A stretch of DNA of 64,000 nucleotides from Actinoplanes utahensis (GCF_016862455.1 NZ_BOMZ01000035.1:96089-160088), one strand, 5' to 3'; shown: positions 17,281 to 26,808, counted from the first letter of the stretch. Notes: generated from the sequence alone by a model not told the origin. Numbers and translations are program-made.

Positions 17281-18957
17281 CATCTCCTGGAAGTCCTGGG
17301 TGAGGGCGCCGTCGGGGGCGAGAGCGTTCAGCAGGTGGCCGCGCCACTCGTCGGCAGCGGTCGGGTGGTCCTCACGCCAGTGGCAGCCGCGCGTCTCCCG
17401 GCGGCTGCCGGCCGAGGCCACCAGCGTGGCGGCGACGGTGAGCAGGTTGGTGACCTCCCACGCCGCGGTGTACGGCCGGGACCGCTGCTCGGACAGCCGG
17501 GCTAGTTCCTTGGCCGCGCCGGCCAGCGAGTCGGCCGAACGGAGCACGCCGGCGCCGCGGGTCATGGCGCGCTGCAACTCGGGGCGGATCGCCGGGTCGA
17601 CGACCCAGGCCGGCCCGGCCGGGGTGCGGGCCGGTTCGGCCTGCGGGGGCAGCTCGCGGGCGATGTCGTCGGCGATCCGGCGGGCGAAGACCAGGCCCTC
17701 CAGCAGGGAGTTGCTGGCGAGCCGGTTGGCGCCGTGGACGCCGGTGCAGGCGACCTCGCCGCACGCGTACAGCCCGTCGATGCTGGTGCGGCCGTGCAGG
17801 TCGGTGCGGACCCCGCCGGAGGCGTAGTGGGCGGCCGGCGCGACCGGGATCAGATCGGTGGCGGGATCGACCCCGGCGGCCCGGGTGGACGCCATGATGG
17901 TCGGGAACCGGCTCTCCAGGAAGTCCTTGCCGAGGTGCCGCGCGTCCAGATAGACGTGGTCGGCGCCGGTGGCCCGGAGCACCCGATAGATCCCCTTGGC
18001 GACGACGTCGCGGGGCGCCAGCTCGGCCTGCTCGTGCTGCCCGAGCATGAACCGGGTGCCGGTCTCGTCGACCAGGTACGCGCCCTCGCCGCGCAGCGCC
18101 TCACTGATCAGCGGCCGCTGCACCGGGTCCACCGACGGAGATCCCGCATCGTCGCCACGGGGGGCGGCCCCGCCGGAGACGAACGAGGTGGGGTGGAACT
18201 GCACGAACTCGACGTCGGTCACCTCGGCGCCGGCCCGCAGCGCCAGCGCCACCCCGTCGCCGGTGGAGACCGACGGGTTCGTGGTGGACGCGAAGATCTG
18301 CCCCATCCCGCCGGTGGCGAGCACCACGGCCCGGGCCAGCACGGCGCCCACGCCGTCCTCGGAGCCCTCGCCGAGCACGTGCAGGGTGATCCCACAGGCC
18401 CGCCCGTCGGCCGAGCGCAGCAGGTCCAGCACGAGCGCGTGCTCGACCAGGCGGATCCACGGGTCGCGGCGGACCGCCTCGTGCAGGGCGCGCTGCACCT
18501 CGGCGCCGGTCGCGTCGCCGCCGGCGTGCACGATCCGGTCGGCGCGGTGGCCGCCCTCGCGGGTCAGCATCAGCGAGCCGTCCGGGTTGCGGTCGAACTC
18601 GGCGCCCCGGCGGATCAGCTCACGGATCCGGGCCGGGCCCTCCTCGACGAGCACCCGCACCGCCGCCGGGTCGCAGAGGCCGACGCCGGCGATCTCGGTG
18701 TCGTACGCGTGGGCCTGCGGGGTGTCCAGCGGGTCGAGCACCGCCGCGATGCCGCCCTGTGCCCAGCGGGTGGAACCGTCGTCGATGTTCACTTTGGTCA
18801 CGACGGTGACGTGCAGGCCCTGTTCCCGCAGGTAGAGAGCCGCGGTGAGACCGGCGATGCCGGAGCCGACCACCAGCACGTCGGTGGTCTCGGTCCAGCC
18901 GGGCTCGGCGGCGGCAAGCCGGCGCGGCAGCGCCGGGAGATCCGCGAGAGGTGACAT
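17275..18957 (-). CDS. nadB: L-aspartate oxidase
   Basis: This is a 560-aa FAD enzyme that oxidises aspartate to iminoaspartate, the first step of de novo NAD synthesis. The N-terminal dinucleotide-binding motif is VLVVGSGIAGLTAALYL. Family segments include STRWAQGGIAAVL, EGGHRADRIVHAGGDATG, EFVQFHPTSF, HYASGGVRTD and GANRLASNSLLEGLVF. A succinate-dehydrogenase-like C-terminal helical domain follows. The ATG at 18957 has no clear Shine-Dalgarno. The partner quinolinate synthase (nadA) is not in the window; nadC follows across the repeat junction. Confidence 0.97.
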   Translation of the reverse strand: MSPLADLPALPRRLAAAEPGWTETTDVLVVGSGIAGLTAALYLREQGLHVTVVTKVNIDDGSTRWAQGGIAAVLDPLDTPQAHAYDTEIAGVGLCDPAAVRVLVEEGPARIRELIRRGAEFDRNPDGSLMLTREGGHRADRIVHAGGDATGAEVQRALHEAVRRDPWIRLVEHALVLDLLRSADGRACGITLHVLGEGSEDGVGAVLARAVVLATGGMGQIFASTTNPSVSTGDGVALALRAGAEVTDVEFVQFHPTSFVSGGAAPRGDDAGSPSVDPVQRPLISEALRGEGAYLVDETGTRFMLGQHEQAELAPRDVVAKGIYRVLRATGADHVYLDARHLGKDFLESRFPTIMASTRAAGVDPATDLIPVAPAAHYASGGVRTDLHGRTSIDGLYACGEVACTGVHGANRLASNSLLEGLVFARRIADDIARELPPQAEPARTPAGPAWVVDPAIRPELQRAMTRGAGVLRSADSLAGAAKELARLSEQRSRPYTAAWEVTNLLTVAATLVASAGSRRETRGCHWREDHPTAADEWRGHLLNALAPDGALTQDFQEMA

Positions 18958-19019
18958 GTGGTTCAGTACACTCCGCCTCTACGAATCCGTCGCGGCGGGG
19001 GCACCGTCAGTGGTCATGG

Positions 19020-19931
19020 TTACTTGTACTGGACCGGAAGGGCCCTGGTCCCCTTGCCCTTGAGCGAGCCGGTCAGCTCCGCGCCGTCCAGCCACAGATA
19101 GCAGCGCACCCCGCGGTCGCCCTGCGCCCAGACGTCGGCGTTGCCAGGCAGGGAGACGACACCGGTGCGGTACTGGAGGTCACCGTCGTCGGGCACCCCG
19201 GTGTACTTCGCGGTCACCGTGCGGCAGCCGTCGTGGAACTGCTCCCAGGCGGTGTCGCCCTTCGGGTAGGAGGCCGTGGCCGGAGCGGTCCAGATGCCGG
19301 TGAACTCGGCGTTGTGCTTCTGCGCGCACCCGATCTGCGGCATGGTGGAGATGGCGCCCGCGTCGTCCAGGTCGATGGCGTAACAGGTCAGCAGGAGATC
19401 GGAGTCCTTGGCGGCGAGCGCGCCGCGCAGGCTGCCGTCCCGCCGCAGCAGGGCGCCGTCGTCCTCGATGGAGTCGAGTTCCACCACCTCGCAGCGGAAC
19501 CAGCGGGAGCCGCCGCTCCACGCCGCCGGCGACGGGTGGGTGACGCCGATCCACAACCGGGCGGTACGCCACGGGCCGCCGACATAGGCGGTGGCCTTCG
19601 CGTCACAGGTCCGGTAGGCGGCGCGTGCCCCGGCGGAGGAGCCGACCGGTGGTTCGGCGGCGTCCGCGGCCGGCGCGGTGTACTCACCGACGAAGACGGT
19701 CTCGGTGCGGTGTTCGACGGCGCAGTCCACCTTCTCGTAGGTGGCGCGTGGCCCGGAGGCGGCGAAGTTGGAGAGATGGCAGGTGGCGGCCTCGGGGACG
19801 AACCCGGTGGCCGGCGCCATCGGGCCCCAGTCGTTGGTCAGGTCGCCGTCGACGTCCCCGCCGCTGCCGCAACCCGCCGCGGCGAGCAGCGCGGCCACAG
19901 CGGCAGCCGCCCCCCATCGGCGGTATCGCAT
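19020..19931 (-). CDS. Septum-formation-type lipoprotein
   Basis: This is a 303-aa lipoprotein: MRYRRW, a hydrophobic stretch and a lipobox ending at Cys21. The exported part contains two related Cys-bearing beta-rich units (TCHLSNF ... RTCDAKA; LTCYAID ... DGCRTVTAKYTG) resembling the septum formation domain (PF13845-like) of actinobacterial membrane proteins. GGAGG is placed eight bases before ATG 19931. It lies between panD and nadB in the same direction; its role in this cofactor cluster is unclear. Confidence 0.72.
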   Translation of the reverse strand: MRYRRWGAAAAVAALLAAAGCGSGGDVDGDLTNDWGPMAPATGFVPEAATCHLSNFAASGPRATYEKVDCAVEHRTETVFVGEYTAPAADAAEPPVGSSAGARAAYRTCDAKATAYVGGPWRTARLWIGVTHPSPAAWSGGSRWFRCEVVELDSIEDDGALLRRDGSLRGALAAKDSDLLLTCYAIDLDDAGAISTMPQIGCAQKHNAEFTGIWTAPATASYPKGDTAWEQFHDGCRTVTAKYTGVPDDGDLQYRTGVVSLPGNADVWAQGDRGVRCYLWLDGAELTGSLKGKGTRALPVQYK

Positions 19932-20065
19932 GAGCCGTGCCTCCCAGCCGTTTCCGATTCGCCGACTATATGGGCTTATCGGAAGGGCGCGAGGTGGATC
20001 GGCGAAAGTTCCGGGCATGGAGTTCGGCGGTCAGATGCGCGAACTCCACACCCGGGAAGCGACCG

Positions 20066-20494
20066 TCAGCCGACCGCCAACGTCAGGTCGCCGCGAACCA
20101 GATCGCCGGCCATCCCCTCGGCGGCCTCGGCCGGGTCCGTACCCAACTCAATGATCTTGTTGTCGGCGTCCACATGCACGATCCGCGGCTGGTAGGCGCG
20201 GGCCTCAGCCGAGTCCATCTGACCGTAAGAGATCAGAATGACCAGATCACCGGGGTGCACCAGATGCGCGGCCGCGCCGTTGATGCCGATCACGCCGCTG
20301 CCCCGCTCGCCCGGGATCACGTAGGTCTCCAGGCGCGCCCCGTTCGTCACGTCGACGATCGCCACCTGCTCGCCGGGGATCAGATCGGCCGCCTCGAGCA
20401 GATCGAGATCGACGGTGACCGAACCGACGTAGTGCAGGTCGGCCTGCGTCACGGTGGCCCGGTGGATCTTCGACTTGAGCATGGTCCGGAGCAT
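20066..20494 (-). CDS. panD: Aspartate 1-decarboxylase (pyruvoyl)
   Basis: This is a 142-aa proenzyme that makes beta-alanine for pantothenate. The self-cleavage site is Gly24-Ser25 in HYVGSVTVD; Ser25 becomes the pyruvoyl cofactor. [16 protein letters not shown] and [21 protein letters not shown] are diagnostic. The start ATG 20494 overlaps the panC stop (TGATG), so panC and panD are coupled. Confidence 0.97.
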   Translation of the reverse strand: MLRTMLKSKIHRATVTQADLHYVGSVTVDLDLLEAADLIPGEQVAIVDVTNGARLETYVIPGERGSGVIGINGAAAHLVHPGDLVILISYGQMDSAEARAYQPRIVHVDADNKIIELGTDPAEAAEGMAGDLVRGDLTLAVG

Positions 20495-21339
20495 CAGGCG
20501 CCTCTCTGCAGGGTGAGCGAAACGTTGTCGATCAAGCGGGTGGTGCCGACCTTGGCAGCCACCAGCAGGCGGGCCGGGCCCTCCTGCGGAGCGGGGCCGA
20601 GGTCCGCGCCGGTCAGAGCGAGGTAGTCGACGCGTACCCCCGGCTCCTCGGCAAGGATCTTGTGAGCGGCCGCCAGGACCGCGTCGGCGTCACGGTGCGC
20701 GGCGCCCTCGCGCAGAGCGCGAGACAACGCGAGCGCGGCGAGGCGCTCCTCCGGCGAGAGATAGCGGTTGCGGCTGGACAGGGCCAGACCATCCTTCTCC
20801 CGTACGGTCGGAACGCCCACGATCTCGACCGGCAACTCCAGGTCACGGGCCATCCGGCGGATCAGCGCGAGCTGCTGGAAGTCCTTCTCGCCGAAGTAGG
20901 CCACGTCCGCCCGGGTGAGCAGGAGCAGCTTCTCCACCACGGTGAGCATCCCGGAGAAGTGGCCGGGACGGCTCGCGCCCTCCAGGATCTCGCCGAGCTC
21001 ACCCGGATGCATGGTGATCGACGGCGCCCCGTGCGGGTAGACGTCGTCCCGGCCCGGCGCGAAGACCAGGTCGACGCCCTCCGCCCGGCACGCCACGAGA
21101 TCGTCGTCGAGGGTCCGTGGGTACTTCTCGTAGTCCTCGTTCGGCCCGAACTGCAACGGGTTCACGAAGACCGTCACCACCACGAAGGCGGACCGCTCCC
21201 GGGCCACCCGCATCAACTGCCGGTGCCCCTCGTGCAGCGCGCCCATCGTCATCACGACGGCGATCTCACCGTCGGCGGCGTCCAGGGCGGCCGCCAGATC
21301 GGCGCGGGTGTGCACCAGAGTCGTCGTGCTGGACTTCAT
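20494..21339 (-). CDS. panC: Pantothenate synthetase
   Basis: This is a 281-aa enzyme that ligates pantoate and beta-alanine using ATP. It has [13 protein letters not shown] (HIGH-like), [42 protein letters not shown] and a KMSKS-like SSRN loop. ATG 21339 is preceded by GGGAGGG, which belongs to a repeat copy. The ATG overlaps the stop of a 16-codon mini-ORF (ATGA). panB is not in the window. Confidence 0.97.
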   Translation of the reverse strand: MKSSTTTLVHTRADLAAALDAADGEIAVVMTMGALHEGHRQLMRVARERSAFVVVTVFVNPLQFGPNEDYEKYPRTLDDDLVACRAEGVDLVFAPGRDDVYPHGAPSITMHPGELGEILEGASRPGHFSGMLTVVEKLLLLTRADVAYFGEKDFQQLALIRRMARDLELPVEIVGVPTVREKDGLALSSRNRYLSPEERLAALALSRALREGAAHRDADAVLAAAHKILAEEPGVRVDYLALTGADLGPAPQEGPARLLVAAKVGTTRLIDNVSLTLQRGA

Positions 21340-21386
21340 TTCGCGTGCCCTCCCGGCCCTTGCTTCGCTGCGGTGCAGTCGGTCAC
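21336..21386 (-). CDS. Mini-ORF at DUF2520-panC junction (16 aa)
   Basis: GTG 21386 overlaps the stop of the DUF2520 gene (GTGA) and is preceded by GGGGAGCACAGC. The peptide [16 protein letters not shown] ends with TGA overlapping the panC ATG (ATGA). Its first twelve residues match the two mini-ORFs at nadB-nadC apart from single substitutions, 4 kb away. The peptide's function, if any, is unknown. Confidence 0.4.
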   Translation of the reverse strand: MTDCTAAKQGPGGHAK

Positions 21387-21388
21387 GC
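21353..21388 (-). repeat. Third copy of the 36-bp junction repeat
   Basis: Differs from the 17245-17280 copy at one position (CGGTCACGC instead of CGATCACGC). It occupies most of the space between the DUF2520 stop and panC and supplies part of the panC ribosome-binding region. Confidence 0.9.
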
Positions 21389-22240
21389 TGTGCTCCCCAC
21401 CTCGGCGCGGGCCAGGACATCCATCAGGGCGGTGGCGTCCTGCGAGCGCAGACGGCCGGAAGCGATCGCCCGGTCCGCGGTGCGCCGGGCCATCGCCAGG
21501 TAGGTGGGAAGCGCCTCGGCCGGCAGCCGGTCCAGGTGTTTGCCGACCGTGCCGGCGTCACCGCGGGAGACCGGGCCGGTCAGCGCGGCGTCGCCCATCC
21601 GCAGCGCGTTGTCCAGGGCCGCGGTCAGCAGCGGCGCCAGCACCCGGCCGGGCCGGCCGACACCGGCCGCCCGCAGCACGTCGGCGGCCTCGTTGACCAG
21701 GGTGACCAGATGGTTCGCCCCGTGCGCCAGAGCCGCGTGGTAAACCGGCCGGGACTCCTCGGCGATCCACTCCGGGACCCCGCCGAGGTCGGCCACCAGG
21801 CGGGTGGCGAAGACCCGATCCGGGCTGGTCACCCCCCAGGCGATGCCGGGCAGCCGGTCCAGGTCGGTGTCCGCGCCGGTGAAAGTCATCGCGGGATGCA
21901 GGGCCATGCCGTTCACATCGCCCAGAACGGCCAGTCCGTGAGCCCCTGAGGTGTGCGCCACGACCTGGCCCCGGCGCAGCGCGCCGGTCCGGTCCAGGCC
22001 GGCGACCACGGCGGCCAGATGGTCGTCCGGAACGGCGAGCAGCAGCAGATCGGCGGCCGCCCGGGCCACCTCGTCAGCGGGGAGGATCACCGCGCCGGGC
22101 AGCAGGCGGGCGGCCCGCTCGCGGGAGGCGGCGGAGACGGCGGCGGCGGCGACCACGCGGTGGCCGGCGGCGTTCAGCGCGGCGCCCAGCACCGCACCGA
22201 CCCGGCCGGCGCCGACGACGCCGACGGTCAAAGCGTTCAT
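21383..22240 (-). CDS. Rossmann-like / DUF2520 protein
   Basis: This is a 285-aa protein. An NAD(P)-binding Rossmann N-terminus ([19 protein letters not shown]) is followed by an all-helical DUF2520 domain ([30 protein letters not shown]), resembling 6-phosphogluconate- or ketopantoate-reductase-type dehydrogenases. It is the usual gene upstream of panC in actinobacteria (Rv3603c). An oxidoreductase role in or near pantoate metabolism is plausible but unproven. It is separated from panC only by the mini-ORF repeat. Confidence 0.85.
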   Translation of the reverse strand: MNALTVGVVGAGRVGAVLGAALNAAGHRVVAAAAVSAASRERAARLLPGAVILPADEVARAAADLLLLAVPDDHLAAVVAGLDRTGALRRGQVVAHTSGAHGLAVLGDVNGMALHPAMTFTGADTDLDRLPGIAWGVTSPDRVFATRLVADLGGVPEWIAEESRPVYHAALAHGANHLVTLVNEAADVLRAAGVGRPGRVLAPLLTAALDNALRMGDAALTGPVSRGDAGTVGKHLDRLPAEALPTYLAMARRTADRAIASGRLRSQDATALMDVLARAEVGSTA

Positions 22241-22636
22241 CCGTGGATCCAGTCCTCGTGTAGGGGTACCGGTCGAGCGCCAGTATGCGCCGTCTTGACA
22301 CGCTCGTAGCAACCACGTGTGAACAACCGCACCGCCATCGATGTGGCCGAGCGGCACTCCCTCTCGATCGGCCACCTCCCCACCCACCTGAGCCCCACCT
22401 CCACCCCGCGCCCACGCACACCGCCCAGACACCGGACGGCAACCGGGCGGGCTGCCCCCGGCAAGGGCTGCGTGGAGAACCACGGCACGGACCGGACCAC
22501 AGGTGACCACACGAACAAGCGGCACAGCGACCGGCGGGCAGGCCGGCCATCACGGTTGCTGAGAACCGCTGAGGCGGGGTGCCGGGGCGGCTCACGGCGT
22601 ACCCGGAAAGGGGTGGGGGTTGCTTAGGGTGGCGGG
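22241..22636. other. 396-bp divergent intergenic region
   Basis: Must contain promoters for the leftward DUF2520-panC-panD set and the rightward MidA-NuoD pair. A TTGACA at 22295-22300 has only a poor -10 partner 17 bp on. TAGGGT at 22625-22630 lies six bases before the MidA-like ATG and may give a leaderless transcript. No gene or RNA was recognised. Confidence 0.5.
22625..22636 (+). promoter_or_regulatory. Candidate -10 for leaderless MidA-like gene
   Basis: TAGGGT followed by six bases and then ATG 22637, the same geometry as at radA and disA. The Shine-Dalgarno is poor (GGTGGCGGG directly abutting the ATG). Confidence 0.3.
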
Positions 22637-23617
22637 ATGAGTGTCGGGTGGCGGCTGGCGATGCAGGCGGGGCTGTACGGCAGTGACGGGTTCTTCGTCC
22701 GGGAGAGCACCGGGCCGTCTGATCACTTTCGGACGAGTGTGCACGCGTCACCGTTGTTCGCCGGCGCGCTCGGGCGGCTGATCGAACGGGTCGACGCCGC
22801 GCTCGGGCATCCCGAGGTCTTCGATCTGGTGGACGTGGGGGCGGGACGCGGGGAGCTGATCACCGCCCTGCTCACGCTGCTGCCCGCGGATCTGGCCGGG
22901 CGGATCCGGCCGGTCGCGGTCGAGGTCGCGTCGCGGCCACCAGGTCTGCACCCGTCGGTACGGTGGCGCCACGACGTGCCGTCGGAGATCACCGGGCTGC
23001 TGGTGGCGACGGAGTGGCTCGACAACGTGCCGCTCGACGTGCTCGAGACCGACGAGGACGGACGGCTGCGCAAGGTGCTCGTGGACCGGGCCACCGGAGC
23101 GGAAACGCTCGGCGCCCCGGCGGATCCCGCTGATCTCTTCTGGACCAGCCGGTGGTGGCCGGACGCGGGACGGATCGAGGTCGGATCCTCCCGGGACGCG
23201 GCGTGGGCGGAGGCGGTCGGCGCGGTGCGGCGCGGGGTGGCGCTGTGTGTGGACTACGGGCATGTCAAGGCGGAGCGGCCGGCGTTCGGGACGTTGACCG
23301 GGTATCGGGACGGGCGCCAGGTGCAGCCGGTGCCGGACGGGAGCTGCGACGTCACCGCTCATGTGGCGATGGACGCCGTGGCATGCGCGGCCGGGGTGCC
23401 CTTCTCGATGGTTCGGCAGCGGGAGGCGCTGCGGGCGCTCGGTGTGGACGGCTCCCGGCCGTCGCTGGATCTCGCCCGTACCGATCCCGCCGGATACCTG
23501 CGTGCTCTCGGAACCGCCGGGGCCGCCGCCGAACTGACCGATCCGGCCGGACTCGGCGGCCACTGGTGGCTCTGGCACAGCGTCGGCCTCGACGACCGTG
23601 GCACGATGCTCGGGTGA
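22637..23617 (+). CDS. MidA/NDUFAF7-like SAM-dependent methyltransferase
   Basis: This is a 326-aa protein of the MidA (NDUFAF7) family. Features are [23 protein letters not shown] at the start, the SAM site [49 protein letters not shown] and [21 protein letters not shown]. In mitochondria NDUFAF7 methylates an arginine of the complex I subunit NDUFS2, the NuoD homologue. Here the next gene, overlapping by 4 bp, is a NuoD, which supports the same target. Its length is slightly below the family's usual size. Confidence 0.85.
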   Translation: MSVGWRLAMQAGLYGSDGFFVRESTGPSDHFRTSVHASPLFAGALGRLIERVDAALGHPEVFDLVDVGAGRGELITALLTLLPADLAGRIRPVAVEVASRPPGLHPSVRWRHDVPSEITGLLVATEWLDNVPLDVLETDEDGRLRKVLVDRATGAETLGAPADPADLFWTSRWWPDAGRIEVGSSRDAAWAEAVGAVRRGVALCVDYGHVKAERPAFGTLTGYRDGRQVQPVPDGSCDVTAHVAMDAVACAAGVPFSMVRQREALRALGVDGSRPSLDLARTDPAGYLRALGTAGAAAELTDPAGLGGHWWLWHSVGLDDRGTMLG

Positions 23618-24759
23618 CGGACAAGCTGCGGGAGATGACGGTCGGCACCGGCGCCGGGCTCGACACGGCCGACATGGTGCTCAACATCGGCCCGCAACAC
23701 CCCTCCACGCACGGCGTTCTCCGGCTCAAGCTCACCCTGGACGGGGAGCGGGTCGTCACCTGCGAGCCGATCGTCGGATACATGCACCGCGGCGCCGAGA
23801 AACTGTTCGAGGTGCGCGACTACCGGCAGATCATCATGCTGGCGAACCGGCACGACTGGCTGTCCGCGTTCTCCAACGAGCTGGGCGTGGTCCTCGCGGT
23901 CGAACGGCTGATGGGCATCGAGGTGCCGGAGCGGGCCACCTGGCTGCGGATGGCCCTGGCCGAGCTGAACCGGGTGCTCAACCACCTGATGTTCCTCGGC
24001 TCCTACCCCCTCGAGATCGGCGCGATCACGCCGATGTTCTACGCGTTCCGGGAGCGGGAGACGCTGCAGGCGGTCATGGAGGAGGTCTCCGGCGGTCGGA
24101 TCCACTACATGTTCAACCGGGTCGGCGGTCTGAAGGAGGAGATCCCGGCGGGCTGGACGAAACGGGCGCGGCAGGCGGTCGCGGCGGTCCGGCGGCGGAT
24201 GCCGGACATCGACAACGTCATCCGCAGGAACGACATCTTCATGGCGCGGACGGTCGGCGTCGGGGTGCTCAGCGCGGCTGACGCCGCGGCCTATGGCGCT
24301 TCGGGTCCGGTCGCCCGGGCGAGCGGTCTTGATTTCGATGTACGCCGTGACGAGCCCTACCTCTACTACGACCAGATCGACGTGCCGGTGGTGACCCGGA
24401 CGGCAGGCGACTGTCACGCCCGTTTCGAGGTGCTGCTCGAGCAGGTGTTCGTGTCCCTCGACTTGATCGACGAGTGCCTGGACCGGGTGGACCGTACCGG
24501 CGGCCCGGTCAACGTGCGCCTGCCGAAGGTGGTGAAGGCGCCCGAGGGACACACCTACGCGTGGACCGAGAACCCGCTCGGGGTCAACGGCTACTACCTG
24601 GTGTCCCGGGGTGAGAAGACGCCGTGGCGGCTCAAACTGCGGACCGCCTCCTACGCCAACGTGCAGGCGCTCGCCACGCTGATCCCCGGCTGCCTGGTCC
24701 CGGACCTGATCGCGATCCTGGGCTCGATGTTCTTCGTCGTCGGGGACATCGACAAGTAG
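23614..24759 (+). CDS. nuoD: NADH-quinone oxidoreductase subunit D (orphan copy)
   Basis: This is a 381-aa 49-kDa-type subunit of complex I, which lines the quinone site. Conserved parts: [28 protein letters not shown] with Arg59, [60 protein letters not shown], and the C-terminal [22 protein letters not shown] 23614 overlaps the upstream stop (GTGA). No other nuo gene is near, so this is a stand-alone or second copy outside a nuoA-N operon. All family landmarks I can check are intact, so it is not an obvious pseudogene. Confidence 0.93.
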   Translation: MTDKLREMTVGTGAGLDTADMVLNIGPQHPSTHGVLRLKLTLDGERVVTCEPIVGYMHRGAEKLFEVRDYRQIIMLANRHDWLSAFSNELGVVLAVERLMGIEVPERATWLRMALAELNRVLNHLMFLGSYPLEIGAITPMFYAFRERETLQAVMEEVSGGRIHYMFNRVGGLKEEIPAGWTKRARQAVAAVRRRMPDIDNVIRRNDIFMARTVGVGVLSAADAAAYGASGPVARASGLDFDVRRDEPYLYYDQIDVPVVTRTAGDCHARFEVLLEQVFVSLDLIDECLDRVDRTGGPVNVRLPKVVKAPEGHTYAWTENPLGVNGYYLVSRGEKTPWRLKLRTASYANVQALATLIPGCLVPDLIAILGSMFFVVGDIDK

Positions 24760-24763
24760 CCGG

Positions 24764-26086
24764 TCACCAGTCGTCGCCGGCCGCGCTGTAACCGGGGTAG
24801 TTCGCGAAGTCGGCGAGGGTTCCCACGTTCGTGTCGTTGGCCGAGGGGCGGTGCCGGCGGGCCTTGTACTCGGCGCTGTTCTCCGCGTCGCCGTACTCCC
24901 CCGGGTATCCGCCGTGGTTCTCGGCATGTCCGGGGTAACCGTCGGCGGGACTGGCGGGCGCCGCGGCGTAGCCGGTGGTCGCGCTCTCCGCCGGCCCGGC
25001 GTAGCCGCCGTCCGGGGCGTCCGGGCGGCCGTACCGGGCGCCGCCGGGCCGGACGCTGGCCGCGGCCCGGGCGGCGGGCGGGGCCATCATGCCGTTGGGG
25101 CCGGGTGGTGGGGGCACCGAGGCCGCGGCGCGTGGGCGGGGCACCGGGGCGGCGGTGGGCGGGGCCGGTGCCGGGCCGGGGACCGGCACGGCGGCCGCCG
25201 CTGCGGCTCGGGCCACCGGGACTCCTCCGGCGGGCGGCACCGGGGCGCTGGCGCGGCCGGCCGGCATCACCGGCGCCGGGGTCGGATCATGAGCGGGTGA
25301 GACCGGCTGGACGATGCCGGGAACCGAGGCACGACCGCCGCCGGGCACCGAGGCACGGCCACCGCTCGGCACCGAGGCACGGCCACCGCCACCCGTCCGG
25401 GGCGGGATCTCCTGCGAGTAGCCGTGGTCCTGGTACTCGTCGTCGTAGCCGGCGGCCTGCTCGGCGTACTGGTAGTCGTCGTCCTCGTAGCCGTAACCGG
25501 GCGCCGTCTCCTCGGGGAACTGCGGCTGCGCCCCGTAGACCGCCGGTTCCGGCTGGGAGACGAACTGCGTGTTCGACACGAACTCCTGGTGCGCCGGGAA
25601 GTCCTGATGCGCCGGGAAGTCCTGCTGCGGAGCGAAGTCCGGCTGGGCGAAGTCCGACTGGGGTACGAAGTCCGGCTGGGCGAAGTCCGACTGGGGTACG
25701 AAGTCGGGCTCGAAGCCGTACCCCTGCGCCGGAACCTGCTGCGCGCCGACCTGGGCCCGCCCGCCGGGGTTGCGCATCGGCAGCGGCGGCCGGGGCGCTT
25801 CCGGCGCGGCGGCCGCGGTCGCGAACTCCGCCCGCAGCTCCCGCCGGAGCGTCTCCACCTCTTCGGCGACCCGGTCCTCGACGTCCATCCGCAGCAGCAC
25901 CGGATCGCTGCGGATCAGCACCGAGGCGCCGATCAGCACCACGCTCACGGCTATCAGCACCACAGCGAAGCTGGCCGAGCCGATCAGCACGACAGCGGCC
26001 GCGATCGGGGCGAGCACGACGCCCGCCCAGACGAGTCCGCGGAGCAGCGTCGCGCTGTGTCCCGCTTGGGTGTCCCGTTCCGGCAT
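24764..26086 (-). CDS. Membrane protein with long Pro/Gln/Asp-rich tail
   Basis: This is a 440-aa protein with two adjacent transmembrane helices near the N-terminus (residues ~15-57), a short coiled-coil-like stretch (VEDRVAEEVETLRRELRAEF) and a roughly 340-residue disordered tail. The tail has local repeats: DFVPQSDFAQP in tandem, DFPAHQ twice, GGRASVP three times, then Ala/Pro-rich and Tyr/Gly-rich parts. It corresponds in position and style to Rv3604c. The start ATG 26086 lacks a clear Shine-Dalgarno; an upstream ATG at 26134 is possible. A cytoplasmic scaffold or cell-envelope role is a guess. Confidence 0.6.
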   Translation of the reverse strand: MPERDTQAGHSATLLRGLVWAGVVLAPIAAAVVLIGSASFAVVLIAVSVVLIGASVLIRSDPVLLRMDVEDRVAEEVETLRRELRAEFATAAAAPEAPRPPLPMRNPGGRAQVGAQQVPAQGYGFEPDFVPQSDFAQPDFVPQSDFAQPDFAPQQDFPAHQDFPAHQEFVSNTQFVSQPEPAVYGAQPQFPEETAPGYGYEDDDYQYAEQAAGYDDEYQDHGYSQEIPPRTGGGGRASVPSGGRASVPGGGRASVPGIVQPVSPAHDPTPAPVMPAGRASAPVPPAGGVPVARAAAAAAVPVPGPAPAPPTAAPVPRPRAAASVPPPPGPNGMMAPPAARAAASVRPGGARYGRPDAPDGGYAGPAESATTGYAAAPASPADGYPGHAENHGGYPGEYGDAENSAEYKARRHRPSANDTNVGTLADFANYPGYSAAGDDW

Positions 26087-26215
26087 GGGCGCAGATGTTA
26101 CCGAGAGCACGTCCCCGGCAAAACCGCCGTGCATGAGACGGCACGTTCGGTCAGGATCCGGCCGATTCGTGCCGCGGTCTCACCTGTCGGGAGGCAACGG
26201 CGTACGGCGGGATCC

Positions 26216-26259
26216 GTGTGTGGATCCGAGGCGGCACGTCACACCCCGAATCCACACAC
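26216..26259 (-). terminator. Weak hairpin after 26270-26761 gene
   Basis: A 10-bp perfect inverted repeat (GTGTGTGGAT at 26216-26225, ATCCACACAC at 26250-26259) with a 24-nt loop, starting 11 bp past the stop of the gene above it. No U-run. It may be a terminator or a protein-binding site. Confidence 0.35.
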
Positions 26260-26269
26260 CGGCACGCGG

Positions 26270-26761
26270 TCAGCGGGTGCCGCGCCAGCCGCCGAGGGAG
26301 GCGAGGCCGACGATCCAGCCGACGAAGAAGCCGTACCCGGCGCCGGAGCCGGCCGCGTTGAACGCGCCGAGCAGCGACGGGTTGGTGAGGAAGAGGGTGG
26401 CGAACAGGGCGGCGAACGCGCCCGCGAAGATGTACGCGGCCCAGCCGGCCAGGAACTGGCTGATGGTGCCGCGGGCCCGGGCCAACTGCGAACCGGGCAG
26501 CAGGTAGAGGAAGAGCATCGTCAGCACGACGACCAGGATCGCCTTGAGGTCGCCGACGACGACGTCACGCAGCGAGTCGTCGGTGTCGAAGCTCCAGCGT
26601 GGCCAGGACAGCAGCCGCAGCCACCAGCCTCCGGCGGAGTTCGGGTTGGTGTTGTCCTGGGCCCAGTCCGCGTACCACGGGCTGCCGAAGACGAGAACGA
26701 GTATGAGCGCGGCGAGAGTGCCCGAGCCGGGAGCCGATTTGTAACGGTTGCCGAGAGCCAT
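26270..26761 (-). CDS. Small integral membrane protein
   Basis: This is a 163-aa protein with about four hydrophobic segments (AALILVLVFG; AILVVVLTMLFLYLLP; WAAYIFAGAFAALFATLFL; GYGFFVGWIVGLASLGG) and a loop with several Trp residues. Start ATG 26761. I do not recognise a family. It is part of a leftward run of membrane-protein genes between the folate genes and the Pro-rich membrane protein. Confidence 0.6.
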   Translation of the reverse strand: MALGNRYKSAPGSGTLAALILVLVFGSPWYADWAQDNTNPNSAGGWWLRLLSWPRWSFDTDDSLRDVVVGDLKAILVVVLTMLFLYLLPGSQLARARGTISQFLAGWAAYIFAGAFAALFATLFLTNPSLLGAFNAAGSGAGYGFFVGWIVGLASLGGWRGTR

Positions 26762-26808
26762 GCCCGCTGATTTCCCAGCGAGGCCGGCTCCTCAAACGAC
26801 GCGCGTCA

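Noticed and set aside
22295..22323. TTGACA promoter upstream of the MidA-like gene
   Set aside because: The partner 17 bp on (TGTGAA) is a poor -10 and the gene lies 300 bp further; listed only in the intergenic note.
23614..24759. NuoD as a NiFe-hydrogenase large subunit
   Set aside because: The paired CxxC nickel ligands of hydrogenases are absent and the C-terminus is the NuoD type (FFVVGDIDK).
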